NCBI RefSeq assembly: GCF_900109375.1
Contig: NZ_FOAB01000005.1
Coordinates: 62,001-126,000 of the forward strand
Length of the DNA: 64,000 nt
DNA from: Aquimarina amphilecti
Lineage (GTDB): Bacteria > Bacteroidota > Bacteroidia > Flavobacteriales > Flavobacteriaceae
Direction of reading: 5' to 3'
The notes under the pieces were generated by a model, which did not search any database, was not told where the DNA came from, and saw only the letters and a list, made by a program, of their open reading frames with translations. Numbering within the stretch: position 1 is the first letter of the stretch; every line of letters starts with the position of its first letter. A program made the translations under genes and the position numbers. Below, one piece after another: positions 42,910-51,950 of the stretch.

Positions 42910-44961
42910 TTACTCGATTACGAATGTTTTCTTCTCTGGGCCTACTCCAGTAATCGTTAGTTTTTTCCAAGCTGATGGTAGTATTGGTTTTTTTTGAATA
43001 ATTCCATCATCTGTAAGATGCAAGCCTCCGAATCCAAAAATTACAGTTTGTAACATTCCTCCAGCTCCGGTAGCAAAATATGGATTATTACTTGTAGCTG
43101 CTTCAGCTAATGCTCCAAAAGGAGGTCTTTTGTTTGGTTCATAGCTTCTTTTAAATAATCTGAATGCATTTTCAGCATCTCCTAATCTAGCATAAATAAC
43201 AGCAAAAACACTTTGTGCCATAGCTGGACCTTCTTCTGCAAGTTTTGGCTCATAATAAGATAGATCTTTAAGAATTGTTTTTTGATCAGAAATAATATCG
43301 AGGGGGTAAGCTAGTAAATTTACATCCGCTTGTTTGATTTTATCTCCGTTGTATTTACTATGCTCTTTGGTTGTCCCATCATCAAATTTATGAATGATTA
43401 TTTTTTCAGCAACTTCTTCCCATTTGTTATCTGGTATAAGTCCAATTTCTCTTGCGGCAAGAGAAGCGTATTTTAGACAGGTTATAGCCGATCCATTGGT
43501 AAAGGCATTATCATCAATATTCGAAGCGAATTCATTAGCTCCTACTACGTTTTTAATTGAGAAAGATCCATCATTGTTTTTTGTAGCACGACTGACCCAA
43601 TAATTAGCTACTTCTTTTAATAAGGGGTATCCTCGTTCTTTAAGCCATTTTTTGTCTTTAGTAACCCTAAAATAATTCCAGAAGGCAATACCTACATCTG
43701 CGGTAATGTGGTGTTCAAAAGTTCCTGTTAATGCCCAAGGAGGGGTTGCTTCTTCTCCAGTGTCATCACTTTCCCAGGGAAACATTGCTCCTTTATATCC
43801 AAAATTAATCGCCTTTCTTTTTGCTACATCCAATCTATCGGATCTGTAGTTTACCAGAGAGCGAGCAATATCCTGATTTAATACTAATAATGGTGGATAC
43901 ATCCATAATTCGGTATCCCAGAAAATATGACCATTATACCCTTGTGAACTTAATCCCATTGGAGCAATACTAAGATTAGAATCACCTCTGGAGAATGCAT
44001 AAAGATGATATAATGCCAATCTTACGTCTAACTGGGATTGTAGATCTCCGTCTATTATAATATCCCCTTTCCATAGGTCTTTCCATAAACCTTTGTGCTG
44101 ATCTAATAGATCTTTTTGAGGAGTGAGTAGATTGAAGATCACAAAACGTTCGCTTTCATTTTGGGGGTCAAAAAAATCCTGGGTTGAACATTGAGCTGCA
44201 GTCCAAGCAAAATTATACTGTTCTCCTTTAGTGATTTTTTTTTCAAAAGATAATCGATTATCGTATTCCGAGATTTTAGTATGAGTCAGTTCAGGTCGTT
44301 GATCTTCTTTACCAGAATTGATGTTATGCCATATAAAAGTAGCAGAAGTTCCGACTGTATGTTTGCCTAATTTACTTTTGGCAACTGTTTGTAGAATTGG
44401 CATTGTTGTTTCTGCATCTTTTAAAGTTCTAAAAGTGCTTAATGGAGTTTGATACTCTTTTGGCGTATTTATTTTGCCTACTACCTTAATATCGATATTT
44501 TTTAAGGCTTTTATTTCGAAATCAATATACCCGGAGTAAGGGACATTTCTAAGGGCGTATATGGTATATGATACTTCTGCAATAGAATTGTAATTAAACG
44601 AAGTTGTGAAGCTCGCTTCTTTCATATTAAGTGTTTGTTTCCAATCACTAATATTATCGTTGTTCAATTTGGTGTTATTTATATATAGATCAAGGTTTCC
44701 GAAGTTCATTCCTGAAAGTATTCTGCTAACTCCAAGGGGAGATTCTTTGTCATAAACATTGTTGAGAATAATCTTATCTATCTCTAATATATTAGAAGAA
44801 GGTAGGATTCCAATTCTCCCATTAGCAGTAACTATACCTGTGTAATTTTTATTGCTATTGGTGGTTAAAGTCCACCCTTCCTCTTGTGCATTGGAAAGGG
44901 TAGTTATAGAAAGGAGTAGTAAAATTAAAACAAAAGTATTTCCAGAACTCTTAAATGACAT
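42910..44961 (-). CDS. Secreted GH65 glycoside hydrolase
   Basis: This 683-residue protein has a signal peptide (FVLILLLLSITTLSNAQ). It has an N-terminal beta-sandwich domain and an (alpha/alpha)6 catalytic domain with FWDTELWMYPPLLVLN, GYKGAMFPWESDDTGEE and general acid Glu477 in GANEFASNIDDNAF. Most GH65 members are cytoplasmic phosphorylases of maltose, trehalose or kojibiose. A periplasmic form with no free phosphate source fits a hydrolase instead, like the kojibiose hydrolase known from Flavobacterium johnsoniae. A LacI-type site lies about 100 bases before its start. Confidence 0.85.
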   Translation of the reverse strand: MSFKSSGNTFVLILLLLSITTLSNAQEEGWTLTTNSNKNYTGIVTANGRIGILPSSNILEIDKIILNNVYDKESPLGVSRILSGMNFGNLDLYINNTKLNNDNISDWKQTLNMKEASFTTSFNYNSIAEVSYTIYALRNVPYSGYIDFEIKALKNIDIKVVGKINTPKEYQTPLSTFRTLKDAETTMPILQTVAKSKLGKHTVGTSATFIWHNINSGKEDQRPELTHTKISEYDNRLSFEKKITKGEQYNFAWTAAQCSTQDFFDPQNESERFVIFNLLTPQKDLLDQHKGLWKDLWKGDIIIDGDLQSQLDVRLALYHLYAFSRGDSNLSIAPMGLSSQGYNGHIFWDTELWMYPPLLVLNQDIARSLVNYRSDRLDVAKRKAINFGYKGAMFPWESDDTGEEATPPWALTGTFEHHITADVGIAFWNYFRVTKDKKWLKERGYPLLKEVANYWVSRATKNNDGSFSIKNVVGANEFASNIDDNAFTNGSAITCLKYASLAAREIGLIPDNKWEEVAEKIIIHKFDDGTTKEHSKYNGDKIKQADVNLLAYPLDIISDQKTILKDLSYYEPKLAEEGPAMAQSVFAVIYARLGDAENAFRLFKRSYEPNKRPPFGALAEAATSNNPYFATGAGGMLQTVIFGFGGLHLTDDGIIQKKPILPSAWKKLTITGVGPEKKTFVIE

Positions 44962-45066
44962 AATAAGATGATTTTTGTGAAGTGAATTGTAGATGTCTAA
45001 TAATAAATAGATTAATCAATTTACTAAACAAAATTTGAAAATTGAAATCAGATGCTGAGATATAAA

Positions 45067-45084
45067 AATACAAACGGTTGTATT
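45067..45084. promoter_or_regulatory. LacI operator candidate upstream of GH65
   Basis: AATACAAACGGTTGTATT is an 18-base palindrome with one mismatch. Its core ATACAAACG/TTGTAT matches the perfect site at 46240-46263 before the second LacI gene. It is about 106 bases upstream of the GH65 start. Confidence 0.7.
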
Positions 45085-45155
45085 GTTATATCTTTTGAGA
45101 AATACAAGATTTGCTTGAAATTCAATAACATTTTTGAGGTTTATTATACCCGTTT

Positions 45156-46187
45156 TTAAGTGCTTTCTCGTTCGGTTAATTTAGTTTCTAACTTAATTAT
45201 CGTTTTTATATGATCAATATCTTCTGATTCATTGAGTTGCTTAATTAGGAGCTCTGCCGCTTTTTGTCCCATTTCAAAACTAGGTTGTGAAACACAAGTT
45301 AAAGTAGGAACAAATATTTCTCCGGGTCCTAAGTCTCCAAAACCTATTACAGCAACTTCATCAGGGATTTTTTTGCCAATCTTTAGTAATGTTTTCATTG
45401 TTAAGAGTCCATAATTGTCTGTGCAAGCAAAAACTGCATCTGGAGAAATATTTAGGCCTCTAAAAAAGTTAAGAATTTCTTTATCCTCAAATTCTCGATC
45501 TAATGAGTTACAATGCAAAACTAATTCATCATATAAAGGAATGTTGTGATGTGCTAAAGCTGAAATGTATCCTTTATATCTGTCTTGGAACACTTTTTTT
45601 TGTTTGATACCACCAATAAAGGCTATTTTTTTGTTTCCTTTTTTTATAAGGAACTCTACAGCTTCAAAAGAAGCTTTTTCGTCATTAATTATAACGTGAT
45701 CTGCACCTGAAACTTCCTCTCTAATATTGTCAAATAATACTATTGGCATTCCTTTATTGATAAGGTCGTTTAAATGTGCTACATTTTCTGTTTCATGAGT
45801 TGGTGATAGAATAATTCCATCTACTAGTCCTTTTTCGAATGAAATTAAGTTTTCTTTTTCAAATTTGTAAGAGTTTCTAGAAGAGCTAATGAGTATCTTG
45901 TAGTTGTGATTTCTAGCATACTGATCAATTCCTCTGCATACTTCTATAAAGAAGGGTTCATCATATCGCGGAATTAAAACACCTATAATATTGGTTTTAC
46001 CAGAACTAAGGCTTTTAGCAATTTGGTTTGGCATATATCCCATAACCTTTGCCATCTTAAAAACTTTTTCTTGTGTGCTCTTCTTCACTCTTGGGTTTTC
46101 ATCCAAAGCGCGTGATACAGTTGCAATAGAAATGTTTAGCCTTCTTGCGATATCTTCAAGTTTTACTCTTCTTTTTTTAAAACCCAT
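45156..46187 (-). CDS. LacI-family transcriptional regulator (copy 2)
   Basis: This 343-residue protein has an HTH (KLEDIARRLNISIATVSRAL), the hinge GYMPNQIAKSLSSG, and a sugar-binding domain (NIIGVLIPRYDEPFFIEVC, IVLFDNIREEV, VAVIGFGDLGPGEIF). It is followed 194 bases later by GH65 on the same strand. A perfect 24-bp palindrome lies 53 bases before its start and a similar site lies before GH65. It therefore probably represses both genes in the absence of an inducing alpha-linked disaccharide. Confidence 0.85.
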   Translation of the reverse strand: MGFKKRRVKLEDIARRLNISIATVSRALDENPRVKKSTQEKVFKMAKVMGYMPNQIAKSLSSGKTNIIGVLIPRYDEPFFIEVCRGIDQYARNHNYKILISSSRNSYKFEKENLISFEKGLVDGIILSPTHETENVAHLNDLINKGMPIVLFDNIREEVSGADHVIINDEKASFEAVEFLIKKGNKKIAFIGGIKQKKVFQDRYKGYISALAHHNIPLYDELVLHCNSLDREFEDKEILNFFRGLNISPDAVFACTDNYGLLTMKTLLKIGKKIPDEVAVIGFGDLGPGEIFVPTLTCVSQPSFEMGQKAAELLIKQLNESEDIDHIKTIIKLETKLTEREST

Positions 46188-46239
46188 TAAAATTAGTATT
46201 AAAAAATTATCAATAAATCTCTAATTTGACTAAAAAAAC

Positions 46240-46263
46240 AATAATACAAACGTTTGTATTATT
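46240..46263. promoter_or_regulatory. Perfect 24-bp LacI operator (AATAATACAAAC / GTTTGTATTATT)
   Basis: The site is a perfect palindrome with the central CpG typical of LacI operators (AAACGTTT). It lies 53 bases before the start of the minus-strand LacI gene and shares its core with 45067-45084. Confidence 0.8.
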
Positions 46264-46888
46264 TTTAATAGAAGATTTACTTCCCTTGGGTGTTATTTGT
46301 TATGTAACTTGTAATAACATTAAGCTTACAAATAATAGATATGTTCATTATCTATGAAATATTAAGGTTATGTGAAACTTTTCCCCAAAGTAAAATGTTT
46401 AAACTTTTACGTTCAAAACACTTATGCTAATTTATAATAAATAATATTAAGGTATACGTTTTTTAAGAAATTGAAATGTAGTTTGATAAGAAGATTAAGG
46501 ATCGTTTTCTTAAGAATGTATAGAAAAATGTTAAGTATATGTCTATATAAAATCTATACTTAATCGATTACTTTCTTTATTTTTTGTTTTTGTGTGAAGA
46601 TTATTTTCTTTATGTAATTAATTAATAATCAAATTATTATAAAAAAATAAACCCTAGTTTTTATTGATTGTATAGGTAATGTAAAGATTTAGATGTTTGA
46701 AATTCTATACGAATATTGTTGTAGTTTTGGTAATCAAATGGTTTAATAAATATGAATACCTAGGTATTTTAACTGTTTTTTTATTGAATCGATGAATACG
46801 CTGTATTTTTAGCGATTTTCGGAATATGAATATCTAAATCCTTTAATAAGTAAGAGTAAAGATTGTTTAAAAATTAAAAAAATATTAA
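46264..46888. other. Long AT-rich intergenic region before the GH13 gene
   Basis: I see no gene here. It has two ATCGAT cores (46563-46568 within TAATCGATTA, and 46788-46793) and the string ATTGTTTAAAAATTAAAA at 46862-46879, identical to 34288-34305. The length suggests a complex control region. Confidence 0.5.
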
Positions 46889-48562
46889 GTGAAGCTTACT
46901 TGGTTTAGAAAAGGAACTATTTATCAAATATACCCTCGCAGTTTTAATGATAGTAATAATGATGGTATTGGGGACCTTAGGGGAATAATAGAAAAATTAG
47001 ATTATATAAAAAGTTTGCATATAGACATCATTTGGTTGAGCCCTATTTTTAGTTCACCTAATGATGATAATGGATATGATATAAGTGATTATTGTTCGAT
47101 CATGCCTGAATTTGGTACAATGGAGGATTTTGACGAATTGTTAAAAGAAACTCATAGTAGAGGTATGAGGCTAATATTAGATCTTGTAGCAAATCATTGT
47201 TCTGACGAACATATATGGTTTGAGGAAGCAAAAAAATCCAAGGATAATCCTTACAGGGATTACTTTCATTGGAGAAAACCTGGTTCAGATGGAAATGTTC
47301 CAAATAATTGGAAATCGTTTTTTGGGGGAAGTGCTTGGGAATATGATGAAGCTTCAGGAGAATATTATTTGCATCTTTTTACTAAAAAACAACCAGATCT
47401 TAATTGGGAAAACCCAAAAGTTCGAGAAGAGATTTATAATGCGATGCGATTTTGGTTGGATAAAGGAGTAGATGGTTTTAGGATGGATGTTATTCCTTTA
47501 ATCTCAAAAGCAATTGGATATCCTGATGCTCCAGATGTAGGGTTTAGAAAAATTATTGAAGATGTATATGCTAATGGCCCTACTGTACACGAGTATCTTA
47601 AAGAGATGAATGAAGAAGTGATTAGTAAGTATGATGCATTTTCTTTGGCAGAAGGGGTAGGTATAAATGAGAGTAATGCGGGGCTTTATATCAATGAGGA
47701 TAGGAAGGAATTAGATATGTTATATCATTTTGACATACTGGAGTGTACAATTGTGAATGGGAAATTTGAAGAAGTTTCTCCATTTAACCTAGTTGAAATG
47801 AAGAAGATCTTTAAAAATTGGAGAGATGCAGTACATCGAACTGGTTGGATAGCTAATGCAATGGGGAATCATGATTTTGCTCGAATGGTATCTAGATTTG
47901 GAGATGATAAAAAATATCATTCAGAGTCAGCAAAAATGCTTGTAACAATGTTGTCCACTCAGAATGGGACATTGAATATATATCAGGGAGATGAAATTGG
48001 GATGACTAATATTACTTTAAATGAAATTGATGAAGTTAGAGATATACAGTCTTTAAACTTTTATGAAGAAAATCAGTTGACGAAAAGATATTCAGAAGAC
48101 TTGGCGCTTAAAATGATCAATAAAGAAGGACGTGATAATGCAAGAACCCCAGTTCAATGGAATGATGAGATAAATGGTGGGTTTTCATTAAATCAACCAT
48201 GGCTAAAATCTAATCCTAATAGCACAGAAATAAATGTTAAAAACCAAGATGAAGATTCCTCTTCAATACTAAATTTTTATAGAGATTTATTGAAAATAAG
48301 GAAGAGGTATGATGTTTTTGTATTTGGTGATTTTGAGGAAATAGAATTCGATAATCCCAATGTATATATCTACAAAAAGAAGTTAGGTAAAGAAGAAATT
48401 ATGGTGCTGCTAAATTTTAGTAGCTCTGAAGAAACGTGTTGTCATAAGAATGGTATTAGAAAGGAATCAAAGGTTCTGGTAAATAATTATGAATATGTGG
48501 GGATAGAGGATGACAGAGTTCTTTTAAAACCTTATCAAGGTTTAATACTGGATTTGAAATGA
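46889..48562 (+). CDS. Cytoplasmic GH13 alpha-glucosidase (oligo-1,6-glucosidase type)
   Basis: This 557-residue protein starts with GTG, needed to include the first barrel strand (WFRKGTIYQIYPRSF). There is no signal peptide. The GH13 motifs are LVANHCSDEH, nucleophile Asp200 in GFRMDVIPL, acid Glu255 in SLAEGVG, and Asp329 in NHD. QPDLNWENPKV is characteristic of alpha-glucosidase and oligo-1,6-glucosidase. It would split alpha-linked disaccharides taken into the cell. The GTG start and upstream motif match those of the first GH3 gene. Confidence 0.85.
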   Translation: MKLTWFRKGTIYQIYPRSFNDSNNDGIGDLRGIIEKLDYIKSLHIDIIWLSPIFSSPNDDNGYDISDYCSIMPEFGTMEDFDELLKETHSRGMRLILDLVANHCSDEHIWFEEAKKSKDNPYRDYFHWRKPGSDGNVPNNWKSFFGGSAWEYDEASGEYYLHLFTKKQPDLNWENPKVREEIYNAMRFWLDKGVDGFRMDVIPLISKAIGYPDAPDVGFRKIIEDVYANGPTVHEYLKEMNEEVISKYDAFSLAEGVGINESNAGLYINEDRKELDMLYHFDILECTIVNGKFEEVSPFNLVEMKKIFKNWRDAVHRTGWIANAMGNHDFARMVSRFGDDKKYHSESAKMLVTMLSTQNGTLNIYQGDEIGMTNITLNEIDEVRDIQSLNFYEENQLTKRYSEDLALKMINKEGRDNARTPVQWNDEINGGFSLNQPWLKSNPNSTEINVKNQDEDSSSILNFYRDLLKIRKRYDVFVFGDFEEIEFDNPNVYIYKKKLGKEEIMVLLNFSSSEETCCHKNGIRKESKVLVNNYEYVGIEDDRVLLKPYQGLILDLK

Positions 48563-48620
48563 AATTAACATAACAAATATGAATCGAGTAGAAAGTGAAA
48601 TTAGTTTTTGTTTGTTAGCG

Positions 48621-48647
48621 AAGGAGTTTTTCTGATAGAAACTCCTT
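48621..48647 (+). terminator. Likely terminator after GH13
   Basis: AAGGAGTTT pairs with AAACTCCTT around a 9-base loop, 58 bases after the GH13 stop. The following T run is weak (TTATAAG). It would separate GH13 from susC. Confidence 0.5.
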
Positions 48648-48845
48648 TATAAGAGGTAACATAGGGGCATCTTAAAATTGTAACTTTTGTTTTCAAATGT
48701 TTATTTGTGGTTGCTATTATGTCAATTGTTCTAGTATGACTAGGATGCCCATGTTACTTAATTTTTTAAGAAAAGCTCACATTTTTAATGATAAAAGTAG
48801 TAATAATTAACAACTAAATATTTAAATTTAATCAAACTCTAAATT

Positions 48846-51800
48846 ATGAAAAGTATGATACTTAAAAAACTCATGTTTCTTTTAGTATTTATCTCGGGGA
48901 ATATGATGTTTGCACAAATCACAGTTACAGGGGTGACTTCTGATGCAAACGGTCCCATACCTGGGGTAAACGTCCTCGTAAGAGGTACTACCAATGGAGC
49001 GATTTCTGATTTCGATGGAAACTTTACTTTAAACAATGTAGCAGAAGATGCTACGTTGATTTTTAGTTATGTTGGATTCCAGACGAAAGCGGTGTCAGTT
49101 GGTGGTAAAACTGTTATCAATGTTACGATGACAGAAGACGCCGCAGAATTAGAAGCGGTAGTTGTAATCGGATACGGGACGCAATCTATTAAAGACGCTA
49201 CGGGTGCAGTAGCAGTGGTAACCTCTGAAGATTTTAATCAAGGTTCCATTGTTTCTCCAGAACAACTTATTCAGGGTAAAACTGCAGGGGTACAGATTAC
49301 TCAAGCAAGTGGTGAGCCTGGAGCAGGTGTTGCTTTAAGAATAAGAGGGACAACTTCAGTTCGATCTAATAATAATCCTTTGTTTGTAGTAGATGGAGTT
49401 CCGTTAGCAGGAGATGATACTGCAGCAGGAGGAAGTGATTTAGGGTTAGGAACAAGTTCTGCTAGAAACCCTTTGAACTTTATTAATCCTAATGATATAG
49501 AGAGTGTGAGTATCCTTAAAGATGCATCTGCTACTGCGATTTATGGATCAAGAGGAGCTAATGGTGTTGTTATCATTACTACTAAAGCTGGTAGAGGAGC
49601 GCCAAAAGGAGTTTTTGAATATTCTTCATCATTAAGTATTTCGAAACCTGCAGAAGAATTTGATTTATTAAACAGAGAACAGTATTTAGCTGCTATAGAT
49701 CAATTTGGAGGAAATGTTTCTGCTCAGGATTTTGGTGCAAATACAGATTGGCAAGATGAAATAACTAGACAGTCGGAATCTATAAACCATAGTTTATCAT
49801 ATTCTCATAATTACCAAAACGGGAATGTAAGAGCTTCTTTTGGTTATGGAAAACAATTTGGAGTAGTAAAGAAAAGTTCTTTAGAGAGAATTACAGGAAG
49901 AATTAACGCCACACATAGATTCTTTAACAATAAACTGAAGTTAAATTTACAAGGTACTTTATCAAGAGTAAATGATGAGGCCCCACCAATTACTAATAAT
50001 GCTGGTTTTCAAGGAGATTTATTAGGCGCTGCATATTCTGCAAACCCGACTTGGCCAGCACAAACAGGTTTTGTACCAGGTGGTTCAAATATTAATCCTT
50101 TAGCATTACTTAATTTTAGTCAGAATGAAACTAAAACAAATAGATATTTAGTTAATTTTTCTGCCGAGTATGCAATTACACCTGAGTTAAGTGCTAAGGT
50201 AAATTTAGGATATGATAATTCTGAATCAACAGCTATAAATGTATTATCTGGTAAAATAACTGGTTTTAATAATGGAGCACCTGGAAATGGAAGAGGTACT
50301 CTTAATGATATTGATGTAGAAAATAGACTTTTAGAAGTTACTTTGAATTATGAAAAAGAGTTTGGAAATTCTAAATTATCAGCGTTAGCAGGATTTTCTT
50401 ATCAGGATTTTGGAAGAGAAGGTAGAACCGTACAAGGTTTTGGATTTGGAACTACGGATTTAGATCAAATGGGGCGAAGTTTAGAGGCTTCAGCTAATTT
50501 AATAGAAAGTTCAATTGAAGGATCTTATCAGCAATATGGTGTTGCTCCAAATGGATCTTTCGTAAATAGGTTATTTCCTGACATAGTGCAAGGAGAGGTT
50601 TTAAATGCACCATCAACACCAGTTACTTCTGTATTAGGAGATACATTTGATTTTACAGATGAGCTACAGTCATATTTTGTTAGAGGTATTTATACAATTG
50701 CTGATAAGTATATTTTAACTGCTACAGTAAGAGCTGATGGTTCTTCAAGATTTGGACCTAATAATAGATATGGATATTTTCCTTCTGGTGCTTTTGCTTG
50801 GAAGTTAGATCAAGAAGATTTTATTGGAGAATCTTTTTCTACTTTAAAATTAAGAGTTGGATATGGTATTACGGGTAATCAAGATGGACTTGGATTTGGT
50901 AATTTTACTATTAGACGTAGATTTAGTGCAGGAGGAATAGCTCAAGATGGGGTAATTAACGCTCCAGGAACAAGTCAAGTATCTTTTGTTAACGATGATT
51001 TGAAATGGGAAGAAACAAGTCAAGCAAATGTTGGGATTGATTTTGGATTCTTTGGAGATCGTTTAACAGGTACATTAGATTTTTATCATAAAGACACTAA
51101 GGATTTATTGTTGAGTGCTGCGAATGCTCAACCTACTCCACAACCATTTAGTTTTACTAATATTGATGGTAATGTGATTAATCAAGGGGTTGAATTTGCA
51201 ATTAATTACGATATAATTCAACAAGATGAATTGAACTGGAATTTTGGTTTTAATATTGCATATAACAAAAATGAGCTTCAGAATTTTGATGGGCAAATCC
51301 AATCAGGTCAGATTAGTGGACAAGGTTTAACAGGAGCTTTTGCACAATTGTTAGCAGAGGATCAACCATTATTCTCATACTATTTAAGAGAATTTGCAGG
51401 ATTTGATGCAAATGGTCAATCGATTTATCCTAATGGGGATGTTCAAGAGTTTGTAGGTAAGAGTGCCTTACCAGACATTAATGTTGGTATATCAACTAGT
51501 TTTGAATATAAGAATTGGGATGCTTCAGTGTTTTTTGCTGGTCAATATGGACATTACATTTATAACAACACGGCTAATGCATTCTTTACAGCAGGTAGTA
51601 TAAATGGAGGTAGAAACGTTACTACTGATGTTTTAACAAATGGAGAATCTGCTTCTAACGCCCCTGATGTATCAACAAGATTCTTAGAAAAAGGAGATTT
51701 CTTAAGATTACAGTCGGCATCAATCGGATATAATTGGCCATTATCAGGAGAAGGAGTTTTTAAAAGCCTTAGACTTTTTGCTAATGGACAGAACCTTTTT

Positions 51801-51938
51801 GTTATTACAGATTATAGCGGTTTAGATCCAGAAGTAAATGTAAGTGCGCCACTAAATGGTATACCTACAGCAGGTATTGATTATACAGCCTTTCCAAGAC
51901 CGAGAACCTATACATTTGGTATTAATGCAACGTTTTAA
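48846..51938 (+). CDS. SusC/RagA-family TonB-dependent outer-membrane transporter
   Basis: This 1030-residue protein has a signal peptide (LMFLLVFISGNMMFAQ), then a carboxypeptidase-like regulatory domain (TGVTSDANGPIPGVNVLVRG in parts, SYVGFQTKAV). The TonB box region VVVIGYGTQSIKDATGA is followed by a plug with NPLFVVDGVPL and DASATAIYGSRGANGVVIITTK in parts, then a 22-strand barrel ending TFGINATF. It imports oligosaccharides or other large ligands together with the SusD protein encoded 12 bases downstream. The first Met is taken as start; a second Met at codon 4 is possible. Confidence 0.93.
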   Translation: MKSMILKKLMFLLVFISGNMMFAQITVTGVTSDANGPIPGVNVLVRGTTNGAISDFDGNFTLNNVAEDATLIFSYVGFQTKAVSVGGKTVINVTMTEDAAELEAVVVIGYGTQSIKDATGAVAVVTSEDFNQGSIVSPEQLIQGKTAGVQITQASGEPGAGVALRIRGTTSVRSNNNPLFVVDGVPLAGDDTAAGGSDLGLGTSSARNPLNFINPNDIESVSILKDASATAIYGSRGANGVVIITTKAGRGAPKGVFEYSSSLSISKPAEEFDLLNREQYLAAIDQFGGNVSAQDFGANTDWQDEITRQSESINHSLSYSHNYQNGNVRASFGYGKQFGVVKKSSLERITGRINATHRFFNNKLKLNLQGTLSRVNDEAPPITNNAGFQGDLLGAAYSANPTWPAQTGFVPGGSNINPLALLNFSQNETKTNRYLVNFSAEYAITPELSAKVNLGYDNSESTAINVLSGKITGFNNGAPGNGRGTLNDIDVENRLLEVTLNYEKEFGNSKLSALAGFSYQDFGREGRTVQGFGFGTTDLDQMGRSLEASANLIESSIEGSYQQYGVAPNGSFVNRLFPDIVQGEVLNAPSTPVTSVLGDTFDFTDELQSYFVRGIYTIADKYILTATVRADGSSRFGPNNRYGYFPSGAFAWKLDQEDFIGESFSTLKLRVGYGITGNQDGLGFGNFTIRRRFSAGGIAQDGVINAPGTSQVSFVNDDLKWEETSQANVGIDFGFFGDRLTGTLDFYHKDTKDLLLSAANAQPTPQPFSFTNIDGNVINQGVEFAINYDIIQQDELNWNFGFNIAYNKNELQNFDGQIQSGQISGQGLTGAFAQLLAEDQPLFSYYLREFAGFDANGQSIYPNGDVQEFVGKSALPDINVGISTSFEYKNWDASVFFAGQYGHYIYNNTANAFFTAGSINGGRNVTTDVLTNGESASNAPDVSTRFLEKGDFLRLQSASIGYNWPLSGEGVFKSLRLFANGQNLFVITDYSGLDPEVNVSAPLNGIPTAGIDYTAFPRPRTYTFGINATF

Positions 51939-51950
51939 AAAATTAAGATT

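Noticed and set aside
46264-46888. Possible small RNA in the long intergenic region before GH13
   Set aside because: No strong hairpin with a T run or promoter pair was found that would define a transcript.
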